DNA from: Actinoplanes palleronii
GTDB taxonomy: Bacteria; Actinomycetota; Actinomycetes; Mycobacteriales; Micromonosporaceae
Assembly: GCF_016862315.1 (NCBI RefSeq)
Contig: NZ_BOMS01000143.1
Coordinates: 1 to 53,059 of the forward strand
Length of the DNA stretch: 53,059 bases
Reading direction: 5' to 3'
Part shown: positions 24,119 through 32,700 of the stretch, piece by piece
How positions within the stretch are numbered: the stretch's first letter is position 1
How the letters are laid out: each line of letters opens with the position of its first letter
The notes under the pieces: generated by a model
What the model was told of the DNA's origin: nothing
The model's database searches: none
Seen by the model: the letters and a program-made list of their open reading frames with translations, nothing else
Made by a program: the position numbers and the translations under genes

Positions 24119-24448
24119 CTACAGGTACGGCACTCCGGCGTCGGTGATCTGGGCGGCCAGGTGCATGCGGGCGGAGTCGGACCACAGCTCGATGCGTGCG
24201 GTCGCGGCGAGCAGTTCGTCGCCGGCTACCGGGAGGCCGTGCTCCCACGGCTCGGGCCAGCTGGGGAACCGCCGGACCTCGATGAAGCCGCGGGCGGCCA
24301 GGGAGACCAGGCCGGGCCCGAGGACGTCGGCGACCTCCTGCCGCGACAGCGCCTCCGGCCAGCCGAGTTCCCACGGCGGCACGGGATCGCCCTCCAGGTC
24401 CTGGAGCACCAAGTGTTCCCCGACGTCGAGTCCCCGGTCAGCGTCCAT
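24119..24448 (-). CDS. Hypothetical protein (109 aa)
   Basis: A 109-residue soluble protein. The middle (WELGWPEALSRQEVADVLGP, then LVSLAARGFIEVRRF) reads as a helix-rich segment, possibly a winged-helix-like fold, and the C-terminus DELLAATARIELW is helical. No family is recognised. The frame extends upstream to 25033 only as the shadow of the HAF-repeat gene. The ATG at 24448 is the first sensible start. It lies between the cyclase gene and the HAF-repeat gene. Confidence 0.7.
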   Translation of the reverse strand: MDADRGLDVGEHLVLQDLEGDPVPPWELGWPEALSRQEVADVLGPGLVSLAARGFIEVRRFPSWPEPWEHGLPVAGDELLAATARIELWSDSARMHLAAQITDAGVPYL

Positions 24449-24486
24449 GGCCTGATTCTGCCGGATCCCACGGTCCGGCCCGCGGG

Positions 24487-25485
24487 TCAGGGCGTCGGGA
24501 CCAGCAGGAAGGCCCGCCGGGCGTAGTCGCCGCCTTCCGAGCAGGTGTAAGGGCAGGCGTAGCCGACGATGGCGCCGTGGTCGTTGATACCGGCGGCATA
24601 GACCAGGGTGACACCGGCCGGAAGGGCCGGGACGCGCCGGTTCAGGTCGACCATCCGGCCGGACTGCCACAGGAACGCGTGGTAGTCCGCGTCGCCGGTG
24701 GTCCGGGAGGAGCCGACCACCTGGCCGGACTCGTTGAGCGCACGCGCCTCCGAGTATGTGCCGCCGAGCGTGCCGAGGTCGCGGATCGCGCCGTCGCGCC
24801 ACAGCGTCGCGTGGATCTGCTCGGTGCGGGTGCCGGAGGCGCCGACGACGTGGCCCAGGTCGTTGATGTCGGTGGCGTAGGTGCCGTTGCCGATGCCGCC
24901 GAGGGTGCCCAGGTCGCGGAGCGCGCCACTGCCCGGCCACAGGAACGCGTGCGGGGAGCCGTCCGGTGCGGCGGCCTGGCCGACCACCTGACCGATGTTG
25001 TTCACCGCGTTGGCGACGCTGTTGGTGCCCCACGGGCCGGCGCTGCCGCCGAGCGACCCGAGCACGGTGACCTTGCCGTCGCGCCAGACGGCGCCGTCGT
25101 CGGGTGCGCCCTGCTGGGTGACCCGGCGGCCGACGACCGTGCCGCTGTCGTTGACGTCCAGGGCGCTGCTGCCGCTGCCGGGTCCCGCACCCGTGCCCAG
25201 GTCGGTCAGCACACCGCCGGCGTAGCGGAACGCGTGACCCGGATCGGTCGCGGTCACGCTTGTCGCCCCGACGACGACACCCTGGTCGTTGACCGCGGTG
25301 GCGCCGCTGGCCGCGTACGGGCTCGCGAGGATCGTGCCCACGTCGGTGCGGGCGCCGTCGCGCCAGACGAAACCGTGGAAGCCGTAGATGCCGGCGATCG
25401 TGGAGTCCCCGACGACGGTCCGGGTGTTGTTCAACCCGGCCGCCATGGCCTGCGGGGACTCGCCGGTGGTCGGTTTCCCGAGCAC
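24487..25485 (-). CDS. HAF-repeat extracellular protein, 5' end disrupted
   Basis: At least six HAF-type repeats of about 45 residues fill this frame, each with a pattern like INDLGHVVGAS followed by HATLWRDGAIRDLGTLGG. Such proteins are usually secreted and adopt a propeller-like fold. The open frame's first start is a GTG at 25485, but a convincing signal peptide continues upstream in the same frame (YVAIAAVLAGAGIAAAPAAA) without any start codon before a stop. An ATG at 25607 with MRSREQ is two bases out of phase. A single indel near 25590 has probably broken the gene, unless a non-standard start is used. Confidence 0.65.
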   Translation of the reverse strand: MLGKPTTGESPQAMAAGLNNTRTVVGDSTIAGIYGFHGFVWRDGARTDVGTILASPYAASGATAVNDQGVVVGATSVTATDPGHAFRYAGGVLTDLGTGAGPGSGSSALDVNDSGTVVGRRVTQQGAPDDGAVWRDGKVTVLGSLGGSAGPWGTNSVANAVNNIGQVVGQAAAPDGSPHAFLWPGSGALRDLGTLGGIGNGTYATDINDLGHVVGASGTRTEQIHATLWRDGAIRDLGTLGGTYSEARALNESGQVVGSSRTTGDADYHAFLWQSGRMVDLNRRVPALPAGVTLVYAAGINDHGAIVGYACPYTCSEGGDYARRAFLLVPTP

Positions 25486-25790
25486 GCCGAGGTCGATGTA
25501 GGTGTACCTGGGCAGTGCCGGCGCGGCGGCGGCCGGTGCCGCGGCGATCCCCGCGCCGGCCAGGACCGCCGCGATCGCGACGTAGCTCGCTGTTCCCGTG
25601 AACGCATCGCTGAAGCCCCTCTGGGTATCGAATTAAGTCGATGTCGATTCTGCTCGGCGGGGGCGTCCGAGCTCCTTACGGTCCGCTTACGGCGGGCATC
25701 AGCCGCCTCTTGAACAAGCAGATGCGAGGACGAGGCCGGCCTTGACCAGCAGGACGAACGTGTGGTCGCGGATCCGGCCGACCACCTTCC

Positions 25791-26177
25791 TTCCGCGGGT
25801 ACGCCCTGCAGCGACTGGCCGAAGGTGTCGGAGCGCGCGCGGCCGTCGCCCTGCTCGCCGCCGCGTTCGGCGGGTACCACCTGCTGAGCCTGGGCACGAA
25901 CCCGTCGGTGAAGACCGGCGGCATCGCCCTGCCGCTGGGCCTGCACTTGGGCTGGAACTGGACCCAGTGGCACTTCTTCACGTTCGCGGCCGACGACAAC
26001 CCGGTCGGCCTGTGGAATCCGCTGGTCATGCCGTGGCACACCGAGCATCCGGCGGCGTTCCGGATCGGCTACGCCGTGGCGATGGCCCTGGCGCTGCTCG
26101 TCGTGCTGCTGGTGACCCGCCGCCCCGGTGCCGCCCCGCTCTTCCCGGCCGGGACGGGTGCGGTCGCGGTCAGCTGA
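25791..26177 (+). pseudogene. Truncated CPBP-family protease
   Basis: The frame reads FRGYALQRLAEGVGARAAVA, then FGGYHLLSLGTNP and LGLHLGWNWTQW, which match the second half of CPBP intramembrane proteases. The upstream catalytic Glu-Glu and all N-terminal membrane segments are missing, and nothing before 25791 fits. The remaining open part starts with a GTG at 25908. It overlaps the convergent dedA 3' end by eight bases. The 25613-25790 stretch between it and the HAF-repeat gene holds only short unrecognised fragments. Confidence 0.7.
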
Positions 26178-26784
26178 CCCGGCCGCGTTTGCGGCGGCTG
26201 CGCAGCAGCTCGACGCCGATCGGGATCACCGAGACGAGCACGATGCCGATCAGGATCAGTTCGATGTTGGACTTCACGAACGCGATCTGGCCGAGGAAGT
26301 AGCCCAGCACGGTCACCCCGCAGCCCCACAGCGTGCCGCCGAGCACGTTGTAGAGCAGGAACGTGCGGTAGTGCATGTGGCTCGCCCCGGCCACGATCGG
26401 GGTGAACGTCCGGACGATCGGGACGAACCGCGCGAGCACGATCGAGCGGGCGCCGTACTTGGCGAAGAACTCCTGGGCCCGGGTCAGGTTCTCCTGCTTG
26501 AACAGCCGGGAGTTCGGGCGGCGGAACAGCGCCGGGCCGAACCGCCGGCCGAACAGGTAGCCGACCTGGTCACCGGCGATCGCGGCGATCGACACCAGCA
26601 GGCACATCAGCCAGAGCGGCTGGTGCAGGTAGGTGCCGCCGGCGATGAGCAGGCCGCCGGTGAACAGCAGCGAGTCGCCGGGCAGGAAGAAGCCGAACAG
26701 CAGCCCGGACTCGGCGAACACGATGAGCAGGATCCCGACCAGGCCGAACGTCGAGATCAGCCACTCCGGGTCGAGAAAGGTCAC
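26170..26784 (-). CDS. DedA-family membrane protein
   Basis: A 204-residue DedA/SNARE-associated family protein with four to five hydrophobic segments. Conserved parts are FAESGLLFGFFLPGDSLLF near the start, GDQVGYLFGRRFG, and the re-entrant FVPIVRTFTPIVAGASHM with the conserved Arg. DedA proteins have been shown in other bacteria to flip undecaprenyl phosphate back across the membrane, and I infer that here. TAGGTT lies six bases before the GTG start, overlapping the CCTACAnnnTGTAGG palindrome. The broken relative at 7472-7814 shares its N-terminal half. It follows a large membrane protein gene but has its own promoter. Confidence 0.9.
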   Translation of the reverse strand: MTFLDPEWLISTFGLVGILLIVFAESGLLFGFFLPGDSLLFTGGLLIAGGTYLHQPLWLMCLLVSIAAIAGDQVGYLFGRRFGPALFRRPNSRLFKQENLTRAQEFFAKYGARSIVLARFVPIVRTFTPIVAGASHMHYRTFLLYNVLGGTLWGCGVTVLGYFLGQIAFVKSNIELILIGIVLVSVIPIGVELLRSRRKRGRVS

Positions 26785-26792
26785 GCCTGCAA

Positions 26793-26807
26793 CCTACATT
26801 ATGTAGG
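26793..26807. promoter_or_regulatory. CCTACAnnnTGTAGG palindrome, copy 3 (dedA)
   Basis: CCTACAT-T-ATGTAGG is a perfect 15-base palindrome eight bases ahead of the dedA GTG. On the minus strand its end forms part of the TAGGTT -10 of a leaderless promoter, so a bound protein would block transcription. Confidence 0.7.
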
Positions 26808-26810
26808 AGG

Positions 26811-28475
26811 CTATCGCCGGAGTGCGCGGCTCGGGCCGTCCACCGGGCACGGGGTGCCGCGGTCGAACGCGTAGCGGGCCTCGATCGTGTACGTCCCCGC
26901 GGCCGGTGCGGACAGGTCGGTCCAGGAGCCGTTCTGGGTCAGGCAGGCGCCGCCGTCCACGTCCTGGTCGACTCCGTCGATCGCGAGCCACGGCGACCAG
27001 GCGATCCGCAGCGTGGTGGTGCCGGCGCGGGGCATCCGCACGGTCAGCGCGGCCGGGCCGGCCGAGACCACCGTCGCCGGGGCCGAGACCAGTGGGTCGG
27101 AGCCCTCGACCCGGTAGATGCGCCACGCCGCGTCGCTCCACACCAGCGGCAGCCAGGACGGCCCGGCGGTGATGATCTCCGCCTCGGCGATGCCGGAGCT
27201 GTCCGGCTCGTCGGTGGGCAGCACCACGTACGCGACGCTCCAGTTGGTCAGCCAGGTGCGGTAGGAGGCCGCGGTCAGGGTGCCGTCGTAGAACAGCGGG
27301 TTGCGTTCGACGTCGGCCTGCCGGTTCCAGCCGCGGGCCAGCCCGACGTAGGGCGCCACCACCGAAGCTTCCATATGGGTACGAAGGGGAACGACCTCCA
27401 CCCGGCCCCGTTGCGCGCCCAGGCGCATCAGCTCGGCGATCATCGGGCTGGCGTCGGACGTGGTCGCGGCGCTCGCCGGTGTGGTGCGGACCAGCCCGGC
27501 GAGCGGCTGGAGCACCGTCCAGGCCGCCAGGACGGTGGCCACGGCGTACGCAAGGGATCGTCGACGGACCGAAAGGGCCAGCGGCGCCGCGCAGAACAGG
27601 ATGGTGGCACCGGCCAGCAGGACGAGGCGTTCCACGTTGCTGCCGATCGGCGTGGGCAACAGCCAGGTCAGGGTGACACCGACGGCGTAGACCCAGGCGC
27701 CGGCCCGGATCGTGCGCCAGGCAGGCGGGGTCAGCCGGGCGACGGCCACCGCCGCGCCGACCGTGGCCAAGGCGGCGTACCAGGGGAACGGCTGGACGCC
27801 GGAGAACGGGAACAGCAGCGCGGTCGCCGCGATCACCACCGGCGGGCCGGCCGCGAGCAGGTAGGCGCGCCGGCGGCGGCCGATCAGGAACAGCGCCGCC
27901 GCGAGCACCTCGATGAACAGACCGGCGACCGGGCTGCACAGCGTCGCCAGCACGCCGAGTCCGGCCGCGATCACCGGGCGGTGCCGCTGCCGCGAGCCGG
28001 TCCGCGGCGGTGCGAGGGTGACCGCGGCCAGCGCGAACACCGTGCCGAGCAGGTAGGTGACCCGGCCGGCGGCCAGGTTCGACCAGACCGCGACGGCCAT
28101 CCAGAGGGCCACCGGCAGCGGACGGCGGATGCCGAACCGGGTCAGGGCGACCCCACCGAGGTACGCGGCGCCGGCGCAGGCGAGCACGCCCGTGGTGCGC
28201 ACGCCCAGCCACGCCATCAGGTACGGCGAGACGATGCTGTACGAGGCCGGGTGGATGCCGCCGTACCAGGAGAGGTTGTAGGCCGATCCGGGGTGGTGGC
28301 GGACGAACGAGGTCCAGGCGTACTGGGCGGCGAGGTCACCGGCGTCGCGGGCGAACCAGAGCGCCCAGACCAGCCCGAGCACGCCGGCGAGCAGCGCCGC
28401 CATCGCCGGAGGGCGGCCCCACCAGCGCGGGGTGGCGATGATCGGGCCGGCGTGCACCTGGTCTAGCAGTGTCAT
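26811..28475 (-). CDS. Large polytopic membrane protein, GT-C-like
   Basis: A 554-residue protein with about eleven to twelve transmembrane segments and a C-terminal extracytoplasmic domain of about 170 residues rich in beta strands. The first loop has RDAGDLAAQYAW and later HPGSAYNLSWYGGIHPASY, an arrangement like membrane glycosyltransferases, but no family-defining motif is certain. It could transfer or transport a sugar in envelope assembly. A TTCAAG-N5-TTCAGC box and TACGGT -10 lie about 60-95 bases upstream, so it is probably part of the two-component regulon, with a 5' leader of about 55 bases. Confidence 0.75.
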   Translation of the reverse strand: MTLLDQVHAGPIIATPRWWGRPPAMAALLAGVLGLVWALWFARDAGDLAAQYAWTSFVRHHPGSAYNLSWYGGIHPASYSIVSPYLMAWLGVRTTGVLACAGAAYLGGVALTRFGIRRPLPVALWMAVAVWSNLAAGRVTYLLGTVFALAAVTLAPPRTGSRQRHRPVIAAGLGVLATLCSPVAGLFIEVLAAALFLIGRRRRAYLLAAGPPVVIAATALLFPFSGVQPFPWYAALATVGAAVAVARLTPPAWRTIRAGAWVYAVGVTLTWLLPTPIGSNVERLVLLAGATILFCAAPLALSVRRRSLAYAVATVLAAWTVLQPLAGLVRTTPASAATTSDASPMIAELMRLGAQRGRVEVVPLRTHMEASVVAPYVGLARGWNRQADVERNPLFYDGTLTAASYRTWLTNWSVAYVVLPTDEPDSSGIAEAEIITAGPSWLPLVWSDAAWRIYRVEGSDPLVSAPATVVSAGPAALTVRMPRAGTTTLRIAWSPWLAIDGVDQDVDGGACLTQNGSWTDLSAPAAGTYTIEARYAFDRGTPCPVDGPSRALRR

Positions 28476-28536
28476 CGGGTCGTCTGATCCGTTCGTTTGC
28501 TCCCGCCGGTGACGGGCGCGCCGATCCGGGCGGCGG

Positions 28537-28569
28537 ACCGTAACACGTATGGGCTGAAAGAATCTTGAA
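28537..28569 (-). promoter_or_regulatory. Response-regulator-type box of the large membrane protein gene
   Basis: On the minus strand, TTCAAG-N5-TTCAGC (28569-28553), ten bases, then TACGGT (28542-28537). The start codon is 61 bases further, so this member has a leader. The box-to--10 spacing equals that of the leaderless members. Confidence 0.65.
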
Positions 28570-28626
28570 CCAGGGTGTCAAGTGCGTGCCGGTGACCAGC
28601 TGTCCACTGGGGACTACAGTGCCCGC

Positions 28627-30228
28627 GTGACTTCTTCCCTGCGCCCGGAGGACCCGCGCTCTTTGGGCCGTTATGAGATGATCGGCCGCCTCGGTGAGGG
28701 CGGGATGGGCGCCGTGTTCCTGGCGCGCGACCCGGCCGGCGGGCTGGTCGCCGTCAAGGTCATCAAGGCGGAGTACGCCCGGGAGGAGAACTTCCGGGCG
28801 CGGTTCCGCAGCGAGGTCAACCGGGCGCGGGAGGTGCCGGCGTTCTGCACGGCCGAGGTCCTCGACGCCGACCCCGACCACGAGACGCCGTACCTGGTGG
28901 TCGAGTACGTGGACGGCCCGACCCTGGCCGAGGTCATCCGGGAGCAGGGGCCGTTGCGCGGTGGCAGCCTGCACAGCGTCGCGGTGGGCGTGGCGTCGGC
29001 GCTGGTGGCGATCCACAGCGCGGGCATCGTGCACCGGGACCTGAAGCCGGCGAACGTGCTGTTCGCGCTCGGCTCCCCGAAGGTGATCGACTTCGGGATC
29101 GCCAAGGCCGTCGAGGCGACCAGCCATCACACGGCCACCCAGGAGATGGTCGGCACGCTGGCGTACATGTCGCCGGAGCGGTTCACGCCGGACGCGGATC
29201 AGCAGCTGTCACCGGCCGCCGACGTCTTCGCCTGGGGCGCGGTGGTCGCGTACGCGGCGACCGGCCGGAACCCGTTCGCCGGGGACAGCCCGGCGGCGAC
29301 CGCAGGCCGGATCCTGACCCAGCCGCCGCAGCTGGACGGCCTGCCCGCCGGACTCGCCGGGATCGTCGGGCGGGCCCTGGACAAGGACCCGGCGCAGCGG
29401 CCGACCGCGCAGGAACTGCTGCTGGAGCTGACCGCCGGGCCCGGCCGGGACGCGGCGATCCCGGCCGACGTGCACCGGGCCGCCGAGGCCGCCCGGGGTC
29501 TGCGCCGGCCCCGGGGCCGGTGGCGGGTCGCCGCGGCGGCCGTCGTGGTGCTCGCCGCCGTGGGCGTCTGGGCGGGTCTGCAGCTCCCGCGGGTCACACC
29601 GTCGACCGCGGCGGAACCCAGCGCGTCCCCGGTGGCCGTCCTGCCCACGGCCCGGCAGTCGGCGAAGGAGTTGTTCGACCCGCTGACCGCGGACGGGCTG
29701 TGGTCGGCCTCCGGCGACGCGGACAACGGGTGCACGCCCGCCGACGGCCTGATCGTGCAGGCCACCGCGTTCACCCAGTGCGACTACGGCCCCCGGCAGG
29801 TCTTCGAGGGCGACACGCACATCACGGTCCGGGCCGAGATGTCGGTGCGGTCCTGCACGCTCATCTGGTTCCGCCTCAGCGCCGACGGCAACAACGGCTA
29901 CTACGCCTCGGTCTGCGCCGACGACGTCGCCGTGCTGTTCCTGAACGACGGCGCGCTCGACTACTCCGACGAACACAACGTGGTCGCCGGCACCATGAAG
30001 ACGCTCAAGATCGAAGACAACGGTCCGCACGTGATCGGGGTGGACGTGGTCAAGAGCACCGCCAAGGTGTCGGTGGACGGCAAGACCGTGCTGACCAGTG
30101 ACCTGTCCCGGGGCAAAGCCGCCGGCGCGCGCCACAAGAGCGGCCAGGTCACCTTCGGGGCAGCGGTCGGCGGCAACGGCCCCAAGATCAAGGTCGTGCT
30201 GCGCGACGCGCACGTCACGGCCGCCTGA
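28627..30228 (+). CDS. Transmembrane Ser/Thr protein kinase (PknB-like)
   Basis: A 533-residue Hanks-type kinase. Gly-rich loop LGEGGMGAVF, Lys44 (VAVKVIK), HRDLKPANV (Asp138), DFGIAK (Asp155) and SPERF are all intact, so it should be active. A transmembrane helix (about residues 299-320) leads to an extracellular domain of about 200 residues. That domain is rich in beta strands (CTLIWFRLSADGNNGYYASV) with Cys residues, and looks like a concanavalin-type jellyroll, so it may bind sugars. The frame opens at 28582, but TACAGT six bases before the GTG at 28627 favours a leaderless start there. It is divergent from the large membrane protein gene. Confidence 0.9.
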   Translation: MTSSLRPEDPRSLGRYEMIGRLGEGGMGAVFLARDPAGGLVAVKVIKAEYAREENFRARFRSEVNRAREVPAFCTAEVLDADPDHETPYLVVEYVDGPTLAEVIREQGPLRGGSLHSVAVGVASALVAIHSAGIVHRDLKPANVLFALGSPKVIDFGIAKAVEATSHHTATQEMVGTLAYMSPERFTPDADQQLSPAADVFAWGAVVAYAATGRNPFAGDSPAATAGRILTQPPQLDGLPAGLAGIVGRALDKDPAQRPTAQELLLELTAGPGRDAAIPADVHRAAEAARGLRRPRGRWRVAAAAVVVLAAVGVWAGLQLPRVTPSTAAEPSASPVAVLPTARQSAKELFDPLTADGLWSASGDADNGCTPADGLIVQATAFTQCDYGPRQVFEGDTHITVRAEMSVRSCTLIWFRLSADGNNGYYASVCADDVAVLFLNDGALDYSDEHNVVAGTMKTLKIEDNGPHVIGVDVVKSTAKVSVDGKTVLTSDLSRGKAAGARHKSGQVTFGAAVGGNGPKIKVVLRDAHVTAA

Positions 30229-30257
30229 TTTTTGCTCCCGTACTGCACCCGATTCGG

Positions 30258-31772
30258 GTGATGGGCGCGCCCGGACTGCGATCTGCTGGAGCCATGGGTC
30301 GGCGTTGGTGGCGGACGTCCGTCGTGGCGATGGTGCTCGCCATCGCCGGGTACTTGCTGCTGGCGATCGGCACGTGGGTGGAGCTGGCCTGGTCGCTGGT
30401 CAACACCCTGGGCCCGACCGCCGTGATCGTGGTCGCCGCGCGGCGACTGCCGCGCAACGCGCGGGTCGCCTGGTATCTGTTGGCTCTCGGCATCCTCGCG
30501 AACGGGGCCGCTGTCGTTCCCAACACCATCGTGTACGACGTGCTGGGCAGCGAGGCCTACCCCACCGTCGCCGACGCGTTCTACCTGCTGTTCTACCCGG
30601 CCGTGTTGACCAGCATCGGTCTGATGATCCGGCGCTGGCCGCCTCAGCTGATCCGCCCGGCGGTCCTCGACGCGGCCACCATCACCTCGGGCATCGGCGT
30701 GCTGGCCTGGGTCTACGCGATCGAACCCGCCCTGGGCGACCCCGAGTACTCCCTGGCCGGGCAACTCGTCCGGGTGGCGTATCCGGTCGGCGACCTGCTG
30801 CTGATTTTCCTGGCGCTCATTCTGGTACGCAGCGGCGGCGCGTCCGGAGCCCGCCGCGCGGTCCGCTGGGGCCTCGCGCCGCCGTGGCTCGCCACCGGCC
30901 TGATCACGTTCCTGGCCGGTGACCTGGTCTGGCTGCTCATCGGCAGCCGCACGGTGCCGGACTGGGCGACGCGGGGCATCGACACGCTCTACTTCGCCGC
31001 GTTCGTGATCCTCGGGTACGGCGTGCGGCACGCCACCGCCACCGACGAGCAGCGCGCCAACGCCATCATGCGGCCACCGGGCATCCCGCTGATGTCGATG
31101 CTGCTCCTGGCGCTGCTGATGGCACCGGCCGTACTGATCCTGCAGATGTCGCACGGCGCGTTCCAGCACGGCCTGGCCATCGCCACCGGCTCCACGATCA
31201 TGTCGGTGCTGGTCGTCACCCGGCTGACGGTGCTGCTGCGCTTCGCGGAACGCCAGACCGCGCAGGTGCGCGACCTGGCCCGCCGCGACGAACTGACCGG
31301 CCTGTCCAACCGGCGGGCCTGGACCGACGAGTTGCCCCGGGTGCTGGAGCGGGCCCGGCAGACCGGGTTGCCGGTCAGCGTCTGCATGGTCGACCTCGAC
31401 CACTTCAAGATGTTCAACGACACCCACGGCCATCAGGCCGGCGACCGGCTGCTCAAGGAGGCCGCCGCCGCGTGGCTGGGCCAGGTGCGCCAGTCCGACG
31501 TCCTGGCCCGCTACGGCGGCGAGGAGTTCATCGTGCTGCTGCCCGACACCGGCCTGGAGACCGCCTGCACGATCATGCAGCGGCTCCGGCAGGTGACCCC
31601 GGCGGCGCAGACGTTCTCGGCGGGCGCGGCGGCCTGGGACCGCACCGAGACCTCCGAGGAGCTGATCGCCCGCGCCGACGCCGCCCTCTACCAGGCAAAA
31701 CACACCGGCCGTGACAAAATCGTGGCAGCCGGCCTCGCCGAGGACGCCGCCACCAGCGACGCACCGTCGTGA
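30258..31772 (+). CDS. Membrane-bound diguanylate cyclase (GGDEF)
   Basis: A 504-residue protein. The N-terminal 290 residues form about nine hydrophobic segments, a sensor module without a named domain that I can identify. The C-terminal GGDEF domain (about 335-500) has the nucleotide and metal residues DLDHFKMFND and the active-site RYGGEEF, so it should make c-di-GMP. The inhibitory site RxxD is not obvious upstream of GGEEF. The start is GTG 30258 or ATG 30261, with ATG 30294 possible. A broken paralogue lies at 37658-38605 and a scrap of a GGDEF domain just downstream. Confidence 0.9.
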   Translation: MMGAPGLRSAGAMGRRWWRTSVVAMVLAIAGYLLLAIGTWVELAWSLVNTLGPTAVIVVAARRLPRNARVAWYLLALGILANGAAVVPNTIVYDVLGSEAYPTVADAFYLLFYPAVLTSIGLMIRRWPPQLIRPAVLDAATITSGIGVLAWVYAIEPALGDPEYSLAGQLVRVAYPVGDLLLIFLALILVRSGGASGARRAVRWGLAPPWLATGLITFLAGDLVWLLIGSRTVPDWATRGIDTLYFAAFVILGYGVRHATATDEQRANAIMRPPGIPLMSMLLLALLMAPAVLILQMSHGAFQHGLAIATGSTIMSVLVVTRLTVLLRFAERQTAQVRDLARRDELTGLSNRRAWTDELPRVLERARQTGLPVSVCMVDLDHFKMFNDTHGHQAGDRLLKEAAAAWLGQVRQSDVLARYGGEEFIVLLPDTGLETACTIMQRLRQVTPAAQTFSAGAAAWDRTETSEELIARADAALYQAKHTGRDKIVAAGLAEDAATSDAPS

Positions 31773-31802
31773 CACGCGGTTCGTTCATGCCGCAGGGATG
31801 CG

Positions 31803-31882
31803 ACCCGCGCAGCTGCAGGCGGCCTGCGCGGTCATGCAGCGGCTACGGCAGGTGACCCGGGGTGCATACGCTCTCCAGCGGG
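31803..31882 (+). pseudogene. GGDEF-domain scrap
   Basis: The stretch reads LQAACAVMQRLRQVTRGA, matching LETACTIMQRLRQVTPAA in the cyclase gene that ends 30 bases before, and the DNA is almost identical over about 45 bases. Nothing else of the domain remains. It is either a partial tandem duplication or the end of a deleted neighbour. Confidence 0.65.
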
Positions 31883-31958
31883 GCGGCGGCCCGGAATCGA
31901 TGCGAGACGTTGTTAGGCCGCCGTCCGGTTGGTTGCGGAGCAATCGGGGAGGTCGCGG

Positions 31959-32381
31959 GTGGCGGATTTCGGCAGCACGCAGGTCGACCAGTTGATGGCG
32001 CAGATGAGGCAGACGCTGGACACCATGCGTCCCGGCCCGCAGGAGGCCGACGTGCCCCGCGAGGATGCGGTCGGCGAGGCGGCTGACGGTCAGGTTCGGG
32101 CCGTGATGCGCGCCGGCCGGCTCGATTCCGTCCGGCTCGACCCGCGGGTGATGCGCCTGGCCAGCGAGGATCTCGGCGAGCACATCGTGAGCGCGGTCAA
32201 CGCCGCGTTGGCTGCCGCCCAGCAGCCGGCCGCCGGCGTCCCGGCTACTGTCGACCCGGCCCGACTGGCCGAGCAGCTGCGCGAGGTGCAGAATGCGTCG
32301 GTCCGGCAGATGAGCGCGTTCGGCCAGGCGATGGACGACGTACTGGCCCGGATGCGGGAGCCCGGGAGCGAGCGGCGGTGA
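31959..32381 (+). CDS. YbaB/EbfC-like small protein of an ESX-type cluster
   Basis: A 140-residue protein. The N-terminal coiled coil (STQVDQLMAQMRQTLDTM) and the central strand-rich part (GQVRAVMRAGRLDSVRLDPR) match the YbaB/EbfC nucleoid-protein fold that often accompanies WXG100 genes in actinobacteria. The GTG at 31959 follows GGGGAGG by seven bases; a start at 31929 is less likely. Its stop overlaps the next start (GTGA). It begins a five-gene unit ending in a toxin and its immunity protein. It may act as chaperone or regulator for the secreted pieces. Confidence 0.8.
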   Translation: MADFGSTQVDQLMAQMRQTLDTMRPGPQEADVPREDAVGEAADGQVRAVMRAGRLDSVRLDPRVMRLASEDLGEHIVSAVNAALAAAQQPAAGVPATVDPARLAEQLREVQNASVRQMSAFGQAMDDVLARMREPGSERR

Positions 32382-32695
32382 GCACCGGCGTTGAGGTCGA
32401 CCTCGACGCGCTGCGCCGCGCCGGGGAACAGTTGGCTCGCGCGGCGGAACGCCTCGACCGGGAGTGGGCCGGGTTCAGCTCCCAGGTGCAGTCGATGGGC
32501 GACATCTTCGGCGACGATGCGGTGGGCGGTTTGATTGGGGCGTCGTACCAGGCCGCGCACCAGATCGCGGACGAGTGCTTCGTGTCGGTGGCGGAGTCGT
32601 TCGACGACTTCGGGGTCGGCCTGGAGGAGTCCGCGGACAGCCACGAGGCGAACGAACGGGAGATTGCCGACCGTTTCAACCGGATGATGCGGTAG
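32378..32695 (+). CDS. WXG100-like ESX secretion protein
   Basis: A 105-residue all-helical protein of the size and style of WXG100 type VII substrates: one helix to about residue 35 (LARAAERLDREW), a turn, then a second helix. The WXG turn itself is not preserved; FGDDAVGGLIG takes its place. The C-terminal helix has features like HEANEREIADRF, where a YxxxD/E secretion signal would sit, but no Tyr is present. It overlaps the upstream gene by four bases (GTGA) and the next gene starts six bases after its stop. Confidence 0.75.
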   Translation: MSTGVEVDLDALRRAGEQLARAAERLDREWAGFSSQVQSMGDIFGDDAVGGLIGASYQAAHQIADECFVSVAESFDDFGVGLEESADSHEANEREIADRFNRMMR

Positions 32696-32700
32696 CCGTC

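Noticed and set aside
25609..25625. Further regulon box (CCCAGA-N5-TTCAGC, minus strand)
   Set aside because: The first half is weak and no nAnnnT hexamer lies at the ten-base spacing.
25431..26048. 205-residue minus-strand ORF between the HAF-repeat gene and dedA
   Set aside because: It is Arg/Pro/Ser-rich without motifs; only its internal MRSREQ near 25607 may be a displaced start of the HAF gene.
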